From: Granulicella sp. S190
Lineage (GTDB): Bacteria; Acidobacteriota; Terriglobia; Terriglobales; Acidobacteriaceae
Assembly (NCBI RefSeq): GCF_009766095.1
Contig: NZ_LMUD01000007.1
Span: forward strand, 109,623 to 173,622
Length of the DNA: 64,000 nucleotides
Reading direction: 5' to 3'
The notes under the pieces were generated by a model that saw nothing but the letters and a program-made list of their open reading frames with translations, was not told the origin of the DNA and did not search any database. Positions 9,473-17,412 of this stretch are shown here, piece after piece; position 1 is the first letter of the stretch; every line of letters begins with the position of its first letter. A program made the translations under genes and the position numbers.

Positions 9473-10048
9473 CTACGCCCTGCCCGCAAACTCGCGGTTC
9501 TCCGTCGCTACCTTCACCTTCTCCCCCTCCTTGATAAAGGGAGGAACGCGAATCTCCAAACCGGTCTCCAGCCTGGCCATCTTCGTCCCGCCGCCGCTCG
9601 AAGAGTCGCCCCGCGACGCAGGCTCGGCATACGCAACATCCAGCTCCACAAACATCGGAAGCTGCAACCCGATCGGATTGCCGTTGTACTTATGCAGCTG
9701 CAACAACGTGCCCTCGATCAACAGATCCAAGGCATTCCCAACCATCTCCTCAGTCAACGTCAGGGTCTCGTAGCTCTCCTGGTCCAGAAAGTGAGAGCCC
9801 TCGCCGTCGCTGTACAGGTAAGACACCGGCACGATCACTAGGTCCGGCTCCTTGAACTTGTCATTCGCCTTGAAGGTCTTTTCAAACACCGCGCTCGTCA
9901 GCAGGTTCCGCATCTTCAACCGCACCAGCGTCTGGCCGCCGCGAGCCGTGGGGCTGGTCACATCTGCTTCCAGGCAGGAAAACGGGGTATCTTCAAACTC
10001 GAACAACATCTTGCGTTTGATCGCAATCGCATCAATAAGTGAAGCCAT
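9473..10048 (-). CDS. efp: Elongation factor P family protein
   Basis: A 191-residue protein of the normal EF-P length, with a KOW-like N-terminal domain followed by two OB-type domains. Typical features are LVRLKMRNLLT, FKANDKFKEPDL, YLYSDGEGSHFLD, and the C-terminal VPPFIKEGEKVKVATENREF. EF-P binds ribosomes stalled at polyproline stretches. The loop that normally carries the modified Lys34 (PGKGQA in E. coli) reads PTARGGQT here, so Arg36 is the only basic residue at the tip. The start at 10048 has AGGAG 3-4 bases upstream. Its neighbours give no functional hint; the terminator at 9375-9406 ends the transcript. Confidence 0.9.
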   Translation of the reverse strand: MASLIDAIAIKRKMLFEFEDTPFSCLEADVTSPTARGGQTLVRLKMRNLLTSAVFEKTFKANDKFKEPDLVIVPVSYLYSDGEGSHFLDQESYETLTLTEEMVGNALDLLIEGTLLQLHKYNGNPIGLQLPMFVELDVAYAEPASRGDSSSGGGTKMARLETGLEIRVPPFIKEGEKVKVATENREFAGRA

Positions 10049-10139
10049 GAACTCCTCAAAGCCAGGTCGTCAACAGACCCAGACCAACATCAAGTATAAG
10101 GGCAGTCCCTACTCACGCTGTCTCACCGCTCCGTCGAAA

Positions 10140-11084
10140 CTAGACGCAGTAAGCCGCAAAGTGTCGTGATCCGGTAGCCATGAGGTTCTCAATCGTCTCC
10201 AGCGTCTGAATCCCACCTCGCGCTCCTACAGCCATACAGTTCAGCGCAGCCGCGGCGCAGGCAAAGTCGAGCTGACGCTCCAGCGGCCAACCCTGCAACA
10301 GCCCATAGATAAACCCGGCATGGAACGTATCGCCCGCCCCGGTTGTGTCCACCACCGAAACGCAGTAAGCCGGAGTATGGTGAAACTGCTTGCCATCCCA
10401 CGCCACCACACCCTCCTCGCCCAGCGTGGCAGCCACCAGTCGGCACCCATACTCCCTCTGCATCTGCTGCAGCGCCTTCTCCAGGTTGGGCTCCCCCATA
10501 AACCGGCAGGGAAAATCCCGGCTCGCAATCAGGTAGTCGATATTCTCAACCAGCTCCTCCACCCCCGGATAAAGCTCATCCAGGTCCGCAATCACCGGGA
10601 TCCCCGCCTCCCGCGCCCACTTGGCGGCAACCGTTGCTGCGGCCGTATCGTGCCCATCTACATGGAGCGCCCGCGCATTCACTATCCACTCGCGATCGAG
10701 ATCCGCTGGCTGCAGAATAAGCCGCTCGTCCCGTCGGCAAAGCACCGTTCGCTCCCCGCCCGCATCCACCATAATCAACGACTGCGGACTCGCCGCCCCG
10801 GAGACCGTAACTAACTGCGTCTCGACTCCCACCCGCGCAAACGCCTCGCGATGCAGCGCTGCCGCAGCGTCGTCGCCAAGCTTCCCCACATATCGTGTTC
10901 GTACGCCCCAGTGCTGGCACGCCACCACGGTGGACGCGACCTGTCCCCCCGGCAGTACAGTCGCAGTACGGTACTCCACCTTCGACCCGCGCGAAGGGTA
11001 TTCTGCGAGAGGGATGACCGTATCCGTCGCGTTAAGCCCCACGCCGACAAGATCGACCTTCGCCAACTTCGCCAGTTTCATCAT
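10140..11084 (-). CDS. PfkB-family carbohydrate kinase
   Basis: A 314-residue ribokinase-fold sugar kinase. The N-terminal glycine motif (LPGGQVAST, about 44-52) and the C-terminal signature DTTGAGDTFHAGF with catalytic Asp252 are both intact. It phosphorylates a sugar or sugar-like alcohol with ATP in the cytoplasm; the substrate cannot be told from the motifs. Two ATGs are in tandem (11084, 11081) behind AAGAG, and either may be used. It lies 100 bp downstream of the NagX-like gene on the same strand. That gap carries a GCAA-tetraloop hairpin, so it may be the third gene of the GH89 unit or have its own promoter. The context suggests a role in metabolising sugars released by GH89. Confidence 0.88.
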   Translation of the reverse strand: MMKLAKLAKVDLVGVGLNATDTVIPLAEYPSRGSKVEYRTATVLPGGQVASTVVACQHWGVRTRYVGKLGDDAAAALHREAFARVGVETQLVTVSGAASPQSLIMVDAGGERTVLCRRDERLILQPADLDREWIVNARALHVDGHDTAAATVAAKWAREAGIPVIADLDELYPGVEELVENIDYLIASRDFPCRFMGEPNLEKALQQMQREYGCRLVAATLGEEGVVAWDGKQFHHTPAYCVSVVDTTGAGDTFHAGFIYGLLQGWPLERQLDFACAAAALNCMAVGARGGIQTLETIENLMATGSRHFAAYCV

Positions 11085-11139
11085 CTCTTAACTCTAAATG
11101 GAATCCCCGTATCCGCGATATCGGCCGCACGAAACCGTC

Positions 11140-11157
11140 CGGGGTCGCAAGACCCCG
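11140..11157. other. Intercistronic GC hairpin with GCAA loop
   Basis: CGGGGTC-GCAA-GACCCCG is a perfect 7-bp stem closed by a GNRA-type tetraloop on the plus strand (TTGC on the minus strand). It lies between the NagX-like and PfkB genes and has no U-tract. It could be an attenuating or mRNA-stabilising hairpin, or a weak terminator. Confidence 0.4.
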
Positions 11158-11184
11158 TTCCCGGCTATTACAGCAATCCCGGCC

Positions 11185-12369
11185 CTAAATCTTGATGAAG
11201 ATCTTTCGCCGGTACAGCACCGCCACAAACAGCCAGCACACCGCAACGAATCCAACCGAGTAGATCAAAGACGCGAACGCAACATTCGGAATAATCCCCT
11301 GGATAGCATGAAATATTGCCTGTTGCAGGTTCACCCCAGGATGCACCGGAATACTCGAGATCGCAGCCGCCAGCAGCTCCGAAAACACATAAGCCGCAAT
11401 CGCATTCGTGCCGAAGATAAAAAACGGCTTCAGCCATCCGGCCTGGCCCTTCCCCGATCTCTTCTCCGGATAGTCCACCAGGAACAAGCTCAACGCGAGC
11501 AGCAGAAGGCTAAGCCCGCCCGCGAACAAAACGAACGAGCTCGTCCAAAGCTTCTTATTGATCGGGAACCAGGCATTCCACACCCCACCCAGCAGCACTC
11601 CGCTCAACCCCGCAACTGCGATGCCGGTAATCTTCTCACTCAGCGCCCGCTGCGTCCGCAGCCAAATTCCAGTCAGCAGTCCAAGCAGCGCAGTCCCCAG
11701 CGCAGGAATCGTACTCAGCAAGCCCTCAGGATCGCGCGTGTGCTCATACAAATGAGACGCAGAAAAGATCTGCCGGTCGAGCCACGCCGTCAGGTTCGCA
11801 TCGCGGTCCAGCAGAGGAATCTGATGCGTCGGCACGCCGTATCCAGGCACCGGCACAAACCTCATCAGCACCCAATACGTTGCTAGCGCACCCACCACCA
11901 GCGCAACTTTACTACGCCAGCCCGGACTCACCAGGTACAGCGACGCCACCACCAGATAGCAAATCGCAATCCGCGGAAGCACCCCGTAAAACCGCATCGT
12001 GTGCAGGTTGAAGAAAGGGAAGCTGTTCACCACCAGCCCCAGCAGGTAAAGAATCACTGCACGCCGAGCCACATGCATCAGCAGCGACTGCCGCGAAGCC
12101 CCCTGTGCCAGTCGCGAGGCCGTAGAAAACACCGTCGAGATCCCAACCAGAAAAAGAAAAGTAGGAAACACCAGGTCCGTCGGCGTAAATCCATTCCACG
12201 CCGCATGCTTCAGCGGCCAGTAAGCATGCACCTCGTCGCCGTTGTTGTTCACCAGGATCATGAACGCGATCGTAAGACCGCGCAGGAAGTCGAGCGACAG
12301 CAGCCGTGCAGGCCGTGCGCCCGTCAAAGAAGGCCAGGGTGTTTCGGAGCGTGCACTCATCGTTGTCAT
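11185..12369 (-). CDS. NagX/HGSNAT-like membrane N-acetyltransferase (DUF5009 type)
   Basis: A 394-residue integral membrane protein with about ten hydrophobic segments. The N-terminal block ARLLSLDFLRGLTIAFMILVN and the KHAAWNGF motif (His55) match the family of heparan-alpha-glucosaminide N-acetyltransferase (HGSNAT) and bacterial NagX. In HGSNAT the HxxWNG histidine is the acetyl carrier that moves acetyl groups from cytosolic acetyl-CoA to terminal alpha-glucosamine on the far side of the membrane. Bacterial NagX has also been linked to GlcNAc use, possibly uptake. It starts 3 bp after the GH89 stop codon, so the two are translationally coupled. In the mammalian lysosome the HGSNAT step comes directly before the GH89 step, which supports an acetyltransferase reading here. 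Confidence 0.85.
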   Translation of the reverse strand: MTTMSARSETPWPSLTGARPARLLSLDFLRGLTIAFMILVNNNGDEVHAYWPLKHAAWNGFTPTDLVFPTFLFLVGISTVFSTASRLAQGASRQSLLMHVARRAVILYLLGLVVNSFPFFNLHTMRFYGVLPRIAICYLVVASLYLVSPGWRSKVALVVGALATYWVLMRFVPVPGYGVPTHQIPLLDRDANLTAWLDRQIFSASHLYEHTRDPEGLLSTIPALGTALLGLLTGIWLRTQRALSEKITGIAVAGLSGVLLGGVWNAWFPINKKLWTSSFVLFAGGLSLLLLALSLFLVDYPEKRSGKGQAGWLKPFFIFGTNAIAAYVFSELLAAAISSIPVHPGVNLQQAIFHAIQGIIPNVAFASLIYSVGFVAVCWLFVAVLYRRKIFIKI

Positions 12370-12372
12370 AGT

Positions 12373-14583
12373 CTACTGATGCGCCTCGGTTTGCGAAGTA
12401 GGATTCAGTTTCAGTGCGCGTGCTATCGCGAGCGCCGCGCTATACGTATCGCCACGCGGAGCAGCGTCATAGGCCTTCCGGCTATGATTCCACTCGTCGC
12501 CGAACGCATACCAGTCAATGATCTCCGGTGCCTTCCCCGTCGCCAGCGCCGTCGAAAGCGAGTCGAAGTACATCTTCCATCGCACCTGGTAGTAGTCGCT
12601 CGTCAGCCCGGCCCAGTCGCGGTTGCCGTACTCATGCAGCCCAAACTCGCTCGCCTTCCGGTCGCCCCATGTCGTCAGAATCGACCGCGCATCGTAGTTC
12701 AACCGCTCAAGCTCCGCAGGCGAAGAAGCCCACGCCGGAACATACGAAAGCCATCTCCCCAGCAGAAAAAATGAGTTCGTCTGCAGAAGATCATCCTGCA
12801 GCGCCATATCCTCGAGCCACTCCTTGGTCAGCCTCGCAAACGCACCCTGATCCTTCGTGTCATAGGCCTGCTTGATCAGAGGCAGCAGCCGTCTGCTCTC
12901 ATTCGCCATCGCCTGCCGCGCCACATCCACCAGATCGTACTGGTACGTCTCGGTCGAACGCAGCGCAGGCGCAACCTCCAGCATCTCCGTCAACGCGGGC
13001 GCAAGCTCTGCCGGGTCATACCGCACCACATCAGGAGACCACGTCGCCGCGCGCAACGCAGTCAAAGTCGGCTGCGCGTCAAACAGAGAATCCTGCGAAG
13101 CGTCGCGCTCGCCATGCTCCGCATTCCCATCCGCCCGATACCCATACGCCGTCTTCAGCAGAATCTGCCACGCTCGCCGCGCATGCGCATCCTCCGCCCC
13201 ATAACGTCGCATCGCATAACCATCGGCCCACTGCGGCAGATCCACCGGATCTGTATGCCACGCCATCTCCGTATACAGATCGAACGCAAAAGGGTTCGTA
13301 TCCAGACCCTCCGGAAACACCGCTGTCCCAACGATCTTGCTGCCAGGCCGCTTCGCCATCAGCGGAAGCCGCACCGCATAGTCATACAGTGGAGCACCCA
13401 TCGTCGTGCGTCCGCCAAACTCCCACAACCCGCCGTACAGCCACGATGCCCCGCGAAACTCGCGGTCACGATCCTCGCGCGGAACTCGCCCCTGCTCGAT
13501 CTCCGCTATCAGTACATGGCTCGTGTCGAGCGCCGAAAGCAGCTCCTGCGTCGGGTTCTTCTGCCATCCCAGCAGCATCCACAGCGCATCAGGATGCTTT
13601 CGCTGCAGAGCCTCCTGCACCTTCTTCGCCGCCGAAACCGGCACATCGCCCGACCCGCCACCCTCCTGAAAGATCTCCAGATCGTAGATCGCCGAATCGC
13701 CATACAGCGCATGCTGATGCCGGTAGAACGACTCCGCCAGCTTGTCGAAGTTCGAATCCCGCGGATCCAGCCACCCCGGCCGCGTAAACCCATTCCAGTC
13801 TCCCTGCGTAATCACATGCGCGCCCGGATGCAGCGTGGCGAAGTCCGCAGGCACGATCCCGTAGTACCCCGGCAGCACCGGCATAATCCCAAGGCTCCGC
13901 AGCATCGCGATCAGCTGCCGCGCCGACTTCGATCTCTTCTCCAGCAGCTCCATCGAAATAGGTGCCTCAAAGCAGCACATATTCCCCATTAGCTGCCAGT
14001 TCTGATGCGCGGGTTGAACGATCCACCTGCGAATTGCCTCATCGGAGTAGCCCGAGTCGCGAAACGTCTGATACAGCACCAGGTCCATCCCGCGCTCAAT
14101 CAAGATCGCATTGGTCCCGCTCATCGCCAGAATGTCGATCTCATGCTGCCACCGCTTCAGATCCCAGTAAGGCGTCGAGTAGCCATCGACGTTCTCATTC
14201 AGCGCATAACGCCACGGATAGAGCGCAGGCTTTTCGATCGCTGCCTCAGGCGCAGGCAGCTTCATGCCGTCCGCGCCAAGCTGAAACCCGTTCGGCGAAA
14301 TCTGTAGATGCGCCACATACTTCAGGTACCAGTTGACGCCGTACAACAGGGTCGGTTGCGTAGTCGCTTCCACGCGGATGTGCCCCCGCGTCCCGGTGAT
14401 CCGGAAGTAGTCTTTGTGATCGGCCTTCGCCACCAGCGCCAGGTGAAACTGCGGAGCCAGCTGCGGCATCAGCCGTTCGAGCACACCCTCCGCTGGTGCC
14501 GTAGGAGACTCACTCCACGCCCGTACCCCAGGCACAAGCGCAGCCGCAAAAAGAGCAATCGAAAGAATCTGCTTGAGAAGCAT
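12373..14583 (-). CDS. GH89 alpha-N-acetylglucosaminidase, exported
   Basis: A 736-residue protein close to the length of human NAGLU and other GH89 enzymes, with a signal peptide (MLLKQILSIALFAAALVPGV). Family landmarks: YGVNWYLKYV (81-90), YWDLKRWQHEIDILAMSGTN, the first catalytic region DLEIFQEGG (Glu307, equal to the FNE motif) and the second, AVFPEGLDTN (Glu425, equal to the PEG motif). The enzyme removes terminal alpha-linked GlcNAc. The ATG at 14583 is preferred; no strong ribosome site is seen, and an in-frame GTG lies two codons upstream. It heads a minus-strand unit with the NagX-like gene. It diverges from the plus-strand transporter-LacI-inositol oxygenase unit across a region with an operator-like palindrome. 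Confidence 0.9.
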   Translation of the reverse strand: MLLKQILSIALFAAALVPGVRAWSESPTAPAEGVLERLMPQLAPQFHLALVAKADHKDYFRITGTRGHIRVEATTQPTLLYGVNWYLKYVAHLQISPNGFQLGADGMKLPAPEAAIEKPALYPWRYALNENVDGYSTPYWDLKRWQHEIDILAMSGTNAILIERGMDLVLYQTFRDSGYSDEAIRRWIVQPAHQNWQLMGNMCCFEAPISMELLEKRSKSARQLIAMLRSLGIMPVLPGYYGIVPADFATLHPGAHVITQGDWNGFTRPGWLDPRDSNFDKLAESFYRHQHALYGDSAIYDLEIFQEGGGSGDVPVSAAKKVQEALQRKHPDALWMLLGWQKNPTQELLSALDTSHVLIAEIEQGRVPREDRDREFRGASWLYGGLWEFGGRTTMGAPLYDYAVRLPLMAKRPGSKIVGTAVFPEGLDTNPFAFDLYTEMAWHTDPVDLPQWADGYAMRRYGAEDAHARRAWQILLKTAYGYRADGNAEHGERDASQDSLFDAQPTLTALRAATWSPDVVRYDPAELAPALTEMLEVAPALRSTETYQYDLVDVARQAMANESRRLLPLIKQAYDTKDQGAFARLTKEWLEDMALQDDLLQTNSFFLLGRWLSYVPAWASSPAELERLNYDARSILTTWGDRKASEFGLHEYGNRDWAGLTSDYYQVRWKMYFDSLSTALATGKAPEIIDWYAFGDEWNHSRKAYDAAPRGDTYSAALAIARALKLNPTSQTEAHQ

Positions 14584-14791
14584 GCACACCAATGTAGCGA
14601 ACTTTCCCCGCCACGGTTTTGATATCTTTCTCGAAGAAGCAAAGCGGAGCGGGGCAGTCTTCCGCCGCCACGTGAAGTGAGAACAGGTCAGATACGCGTA
14701 ATTCAAAGACATCTGGCATCGCCGACCAGCTCGAACATCGATCTCCTCGATCTTGTTGACAGTGCCGTTCACGGAAGATAGGGTTACCCGA

Positions 14792-14805
14792 ACGTAACCG
14801 CTTAC
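14792..14805. promoter_or_regulatory. Putative LacI-family operator in the divergent region
   Basis: ACGTAACCGCTTAC differs at one base from the core of the perfect palindrome at 17363-17390 (ACGTAAGCGCTTAC). It lies in the 252-bp space between the divergent GH89 gene (starts 14583) and the small peptide gene (starts 14836), so the regulator encoded at 16294-17310 could control both units. An overlapping inverted repeat, GGTTAC-ccgaac-GTAACC, begins at 14782. No clear promoter boxes are assigned here, and nothing else is seen in 14584-14835. Confidence 0.6.
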
Positions 14806-14835
14806 TGGCAACAGCATAGAGCATTTGGAGGCAAA

Positions 14836-14940
14836 GTGAGTCTCGCGAAAGACATAAAGACCGTCGTAACCGACAGCCACTTCCTCGTCCCGCTCGGTGT
14901 ACTTGTGCTCGGCATCGCTCTCTTGGTGATCCTGCACTAG
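14836..14940 (+). CDS. 34-residue single-span membrane peptide
   Basis: A very short gene with a GTG start. GGAGG lies 5 bases upstream, one of the best ribosome sites in the window. The peptide begins with a charged stretch (SLAKDIKTVVTDSH) and then has one hydrophobic helix (FLVPLGVLVLGIALLVILH) that ends at the stop. I do not recognise it. It lies 46 bp before the sugar transporter, on the same strand and behind the operator-like site, so it is probably the first gene of that operon. Small one-helix peptides beside transporters often act as accessory subunits or stability factors; that is inference here. Confidence 0.6.
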   Translation: MSLAKDIKTVVTDSHFLVPLGVLVLGIALLVILH

Positions 14941-14986
14941 AAGAAAAACGAGCGGAAAAGCAGCACCGAAGCAATGAGGAAGCAGC

Positions 14987-16273
14987 ATGGCGTTAGCAAC
15001 AGAGCGGGTAAAGAAAACGGGGCTGTCGCTGCATGGCCTGGGCGTCATCTGCGGACTCACCGCAGGCGTGTGGCTCGGTGCAGCAGAGGCCCCCACTAAG
15101 CTCGTCAACGCCGGCTTCTCCCCCTTCGCCATCTCGCTCTGCATGGTCGCCGGCGTCTTCACCGCGCGTTGGACCTTCCCCACGCTGCTAAAAGGAACCA
15201 GCTACGTCTTCGCCGACCTCCTCGAAAAGAAGCACCTCATCATCTGGGCTCTTCTCGCGGGAGCCCTCTGGGCCGTAGCCAATACGCTCACCGTCTTCGC
15301 CATCCGCGACGTCGGCCTCGCCGTCGCCTTCCCCATGTGGAACGCCAACTCGCTCATCGGCCTCTTCTGGGGCCGCGTTCTCTTTCGCGAGCTCGAAGGC
15401 GCAAGCGGAAAAAACATCGCCAAGGTAATCACCGGCGCCATCGCCATCGTCATCGCGGCGGTCATGCTCGGCTTCAGTACCATCCACGGCGGAGCCGTCG
15501 GCTCTCACGCCCTGCGCGGCATCGCCGCAGCCCTTGGCGCAAGCCTTATGTGGGGAACCATGTACGTCCCCTACCGCAAAGCCTACCTCAGCGGCATGAA
15601 CCCGCTCTCCTTCGTCACCGCCTTCACCGTCGGCGAGCTTGGCACCGTCCTCGCCCTTACCCTCGCTCTCGACGGCGGTCTGCACTCCTCCGCCTTCCAT
15701 CTCTTCCGTATGCCCGGAGTCCTCTTCTGGCTCTTCCTCGGAGGCTTCGTCTGGGTCATCGGCGATCTCTTCCAGCAGTTCGCTGCCAAGTATCTCGGCA
15801 TCGGCCGCGGCATCCCGCTCTCCAACACCAATCAACTCTGGGGCCTCGCCTGGGGAGCCCTCGTCTTCGGCGAACTCGCAACCGCAGACCGCCAGCACAT
15901 GCTCCTGGTCCTCGGAGGCTCCGCCCTCATGATCCTCGGCGCGCTCGCCATCAGCACCGCCGTCGCCTCAGCCAAGGAGCTCAGCTCCACCAACGAAGCC
16001 GTCCTCCGCGAATGCAATCGTTATGGCTTGGATTATCATCGAACCATCATGGCTCAAGCCGGTGATGAATTCAGTGGCCGAAGCGAGCGCCGCCGCTGGT
16101 GGGACTACGCCATCGTCACGGTCGCAACCGCTGTCTTCCTCACCCTCGGACTCCGCGCCACGGTACCCCCGCTCACCATGGATCTCCGTTGGGCGATGAT
16201 CCTCGGTGCAGTACTGATCGCCAGCCTCATCGCCGGTGGCTGGAGCCTCTGGCGGCGAACCCGCTTCAGCTAA
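14987..16273 (+). CDS. Sugar transporter of the RhaT/GRP (drug/metabolite) superfamily
   Basis: A 428-residue polytopic membrane protein with about ten transmembrane helices. It has the repeated-half layout and motifs of the GRP/RhaT branch of the DMT superfamily: GLTAGVWLGAAEAPTKL, VGLAVAFPMWNANSLIGLFWG, GTMYVPYRKAYLSGMNP, GIGRGIPLSNTNQLWGLAWGALVFGE. A charged cytoplasmic loop (about 330-365) sits before the last two helices. Family members carry sugars or related compounds by proton symport. AGGAAG lies just before the ATG. It is followed 20 bp later by the LacI regulator and then by inositol oxygenase, so myo-inositol, GlcNAc or a GlcNAc-inositol fragment is a reasonable guess for the cargo. 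Confidence 0.85.
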   Translation: MALATERVKKTGLSLHGLGVICGLTAGVWLGAAEAPTKLVNAGFSPFAISLCMVAGVFTARWTFPTLLKGTSYVFADLLEKKHLIIWALLAGALWAVANTLTVFAIRDVGLAVAFPMWNANSLIGLFWGRVLFRELEGASGKNIAKVITGAIAIVIAAVMLGFSTIHGGAVGSHALRGIAAALGASLMWGTMYVPYRKAYLSGMNPLSFVTAFTVGELGTVLALTLALDGGLHSSAFHLFRMPGVLFWLFLGGFVWVIGDLFQQFAAKYLGIGRGIPLSNTNQLWGLAWGALVFGELATADRQHMLLVLGGSALMILGALAISTAVASAKELSSTNEAVLRECNRYGLDYHRTIMAQAGDEFSGRSERRRWWDYAIVTVATAVFLTLGLRATVPPLTMDLRWAMILGAVLIASLIAGGWSLWRRTRFS

Positions 16274-16293
16274 GTCGAAGGAGAAGGGAAGAG

Positions 16294-17310
16294 ATGGCAG
16301 TAAGGCTGAAAGACATCGCGCACGATCTTGGAGTCTCCGTCGTCACCGTCTCCAAAGTCCTCAGAGGCAGCTCCGACATCGGCGAGGCCACCCGCCGCCG
16401 TGTCCTCAAGCGCATGAAGGAGCTGAACTATCAGCCCAACATGATGGCCCGTGGCCTCGCCAGCGGCAGGACCTACACCGTCGGCCTCGTCGTTCCCGAC
16501 CTCGTCCATCCCTTCTTCGCCGAGTTCGCCAAGTCCCTCAGCGGCGTCCTTCGCACCAGCCGCCGCGCTCTCATCCTCGCCTCCTCCGAGGAGGATCCCG
16601 AGGTCGAGCGCCAAGAGATCCGCACCCTCCTCAGTCGCGGCGTCGACGTCCTCCTCATCGCCTCCTGCCAGCCGAACCTCCGCAACTTCTACGAACTCGG
16701 CGACAACCGAACGCCCTACCTCCTCTTCGACCGCAACTTCCCCCATCTCGCCGCGCACTTCGTCGGCTCCGACGACGTCCAGGTTGGCGAGATGGCGACT
16801 CAGCACCTCATCGACATCGGCCGCAAACGCATCGCCCACATCGGCGGCAAGAACTCCAGTCCCTCCTTCGACCGACTGCGCGGCTACCGCAACGCCCTCA
16901 CGCAGGCAGGCCTCACCGCCCCCGAAAACTACATCATCCTCCGCGAGCGCATGGAAGAGTCCGGCGACACCGTCGGCTTCCAGGCCATGCAAGAGCTGCT
17001 CAAACTCAAGCCAAGCCCCGACGCTGTCTTCTGCTACAACGACCTCATGGCCGTAGGTGCGATCGAGGCGACCCTCCAGGCCGGCCTCCGCGTCCCCGAA
17101 GACATCGCTTTCATCGGCTGCGGCAACCTCCGCTACGCCAACTACCTCCGCGTCCCCCTTAGCTCCATCGATCACGGCACCAACGAGTTAGGCCGCATCG
17201 CAGGCGAGCTCGCCCTGGAGCTCTCCGCAAACCCCGAGCTCGAGCCGAAAAGCCTTCTCGTCCCCTCAACCTTGAAAGCTCGCGCCTCCAGCGTCGGCAG
17301 CTCGCAGTAA
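16294..17310 (+). CDS. LacI-family transcriptional regulator
   Basis: A 338-residue regulator: N-terminal LacI helix-turn-helix (LKDIAHDLGVSVVTVSKVLRG, then hinge NYQPNMMARGLASGRT) followed by a periplasmic-binding-protein-like sugar domain (VGLVVPDLVHPFFAEFAKSL ... PSPDAVFCYNDLMAVGAIEA). The ATG at 16294 is chosen because it starts exactly at the HTH and has AAGGAGAAGGGAAG upstream. It follows the transporter by 20 bp and precedes the inositol oxygenase. The likely operators are the palindrome at 17363-17390 and the related site at 14792-14805. Induction by a sugar or inositol derivative is inferred. Confidence 0.93.
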   Translation: MAVRLKDIAHDLGVSVVTVSKVLRGSSDIGEATRRRVLKRMKELNYQPNMMARGLASGRTYTVGLVVPDLVHPFFAEFAKSLSGVLRTSRRALILASSEEDPEVERQEIRTLLSRGVDVLLIASCQPNLRNFYELGDNRTPYLLFDRNFPHLAAHFVGSDDVQVGEMATQHLIDIGRKRIAHIGGKNSSPSFDRLRGYRNALTQAGLTAPENYIILRERMEESGDTVGFQAMQELLKLKPSPDAVFCYNDLMAVGAIEATLQAGLRVPEDIAFIGCGNLRYANYLRVPLSSIDHGTNELGRIAGELALELSANPELEPKSLLVPSTLKARASSVGSSQ

Positions 17311-17331
17311 GCAAAAAAAAGCAATTTCCTC

Positions 17332-17361
17332 TTGCCATCCGTCCCTCCGCGCTCCTATAGT
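17332..17361 (+). promoter_or_regulatory. Probable promoter of the inositol oxygenase gene
   Basis: TTGCCA at 17332-17337 and TATAGT at 17356-17361 are separated by 18 bp, a good match to a sigma-70-type promoter. The palindromic operator begins two bases after the -10 box, so a bound repressor would block initiation. Confidence 0.6.
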
Positions 17362-17362
17362 T

Positions 17363-17390
17363 AGCTTCACGTAAGCGCTTACGTGAAGCT
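17363..17390. promoter_or_regulatory. Perfect 28-bp palindrome, LacI-type operator
   Basis: The left half AGCTTCACGTAAGC is followed directly by its exact reverse complement, GCTTACGTGAAGCT. The centre GTAAGCGCTTAC has the CG-centred form bound by LacI/GalR regulators. It covers the expected transcription start of the inositol oxygenase gene and lies 52 bp after the LacI gene. Confidence 0.8.
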
Positions 17391-17412
17391 GACCGCTCAA
17401 GGAGCCACCTCC

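Noticed and set aside
9236..9841. Plus-strand frames across the EF-P terminator region
   Set aside because: They run antisense into EF-P, lack ribosome sites and have no recognisable product.
13114..13992. A 292-codon plus-strand open frame opposite GH89
   Set aside because: It lies wholly inside GH89 and gives an Arg/Leu/His-rich product with no motif, typical of a shadow frame.
14510..14974. A 154-codon minus-strand frame between GH89 and the transporter
   Set aside because: It overlaps the GH89 start and the better-supported plus-strand peptide gene, and its product has no sensible composition.
14584..15183. An upstream extension of the GH89 frame by 200 codons
   Set aside because: The extension crosses the divergent promoter region and overlaps the transporter; the signal peptide at 14583 marks the true start.
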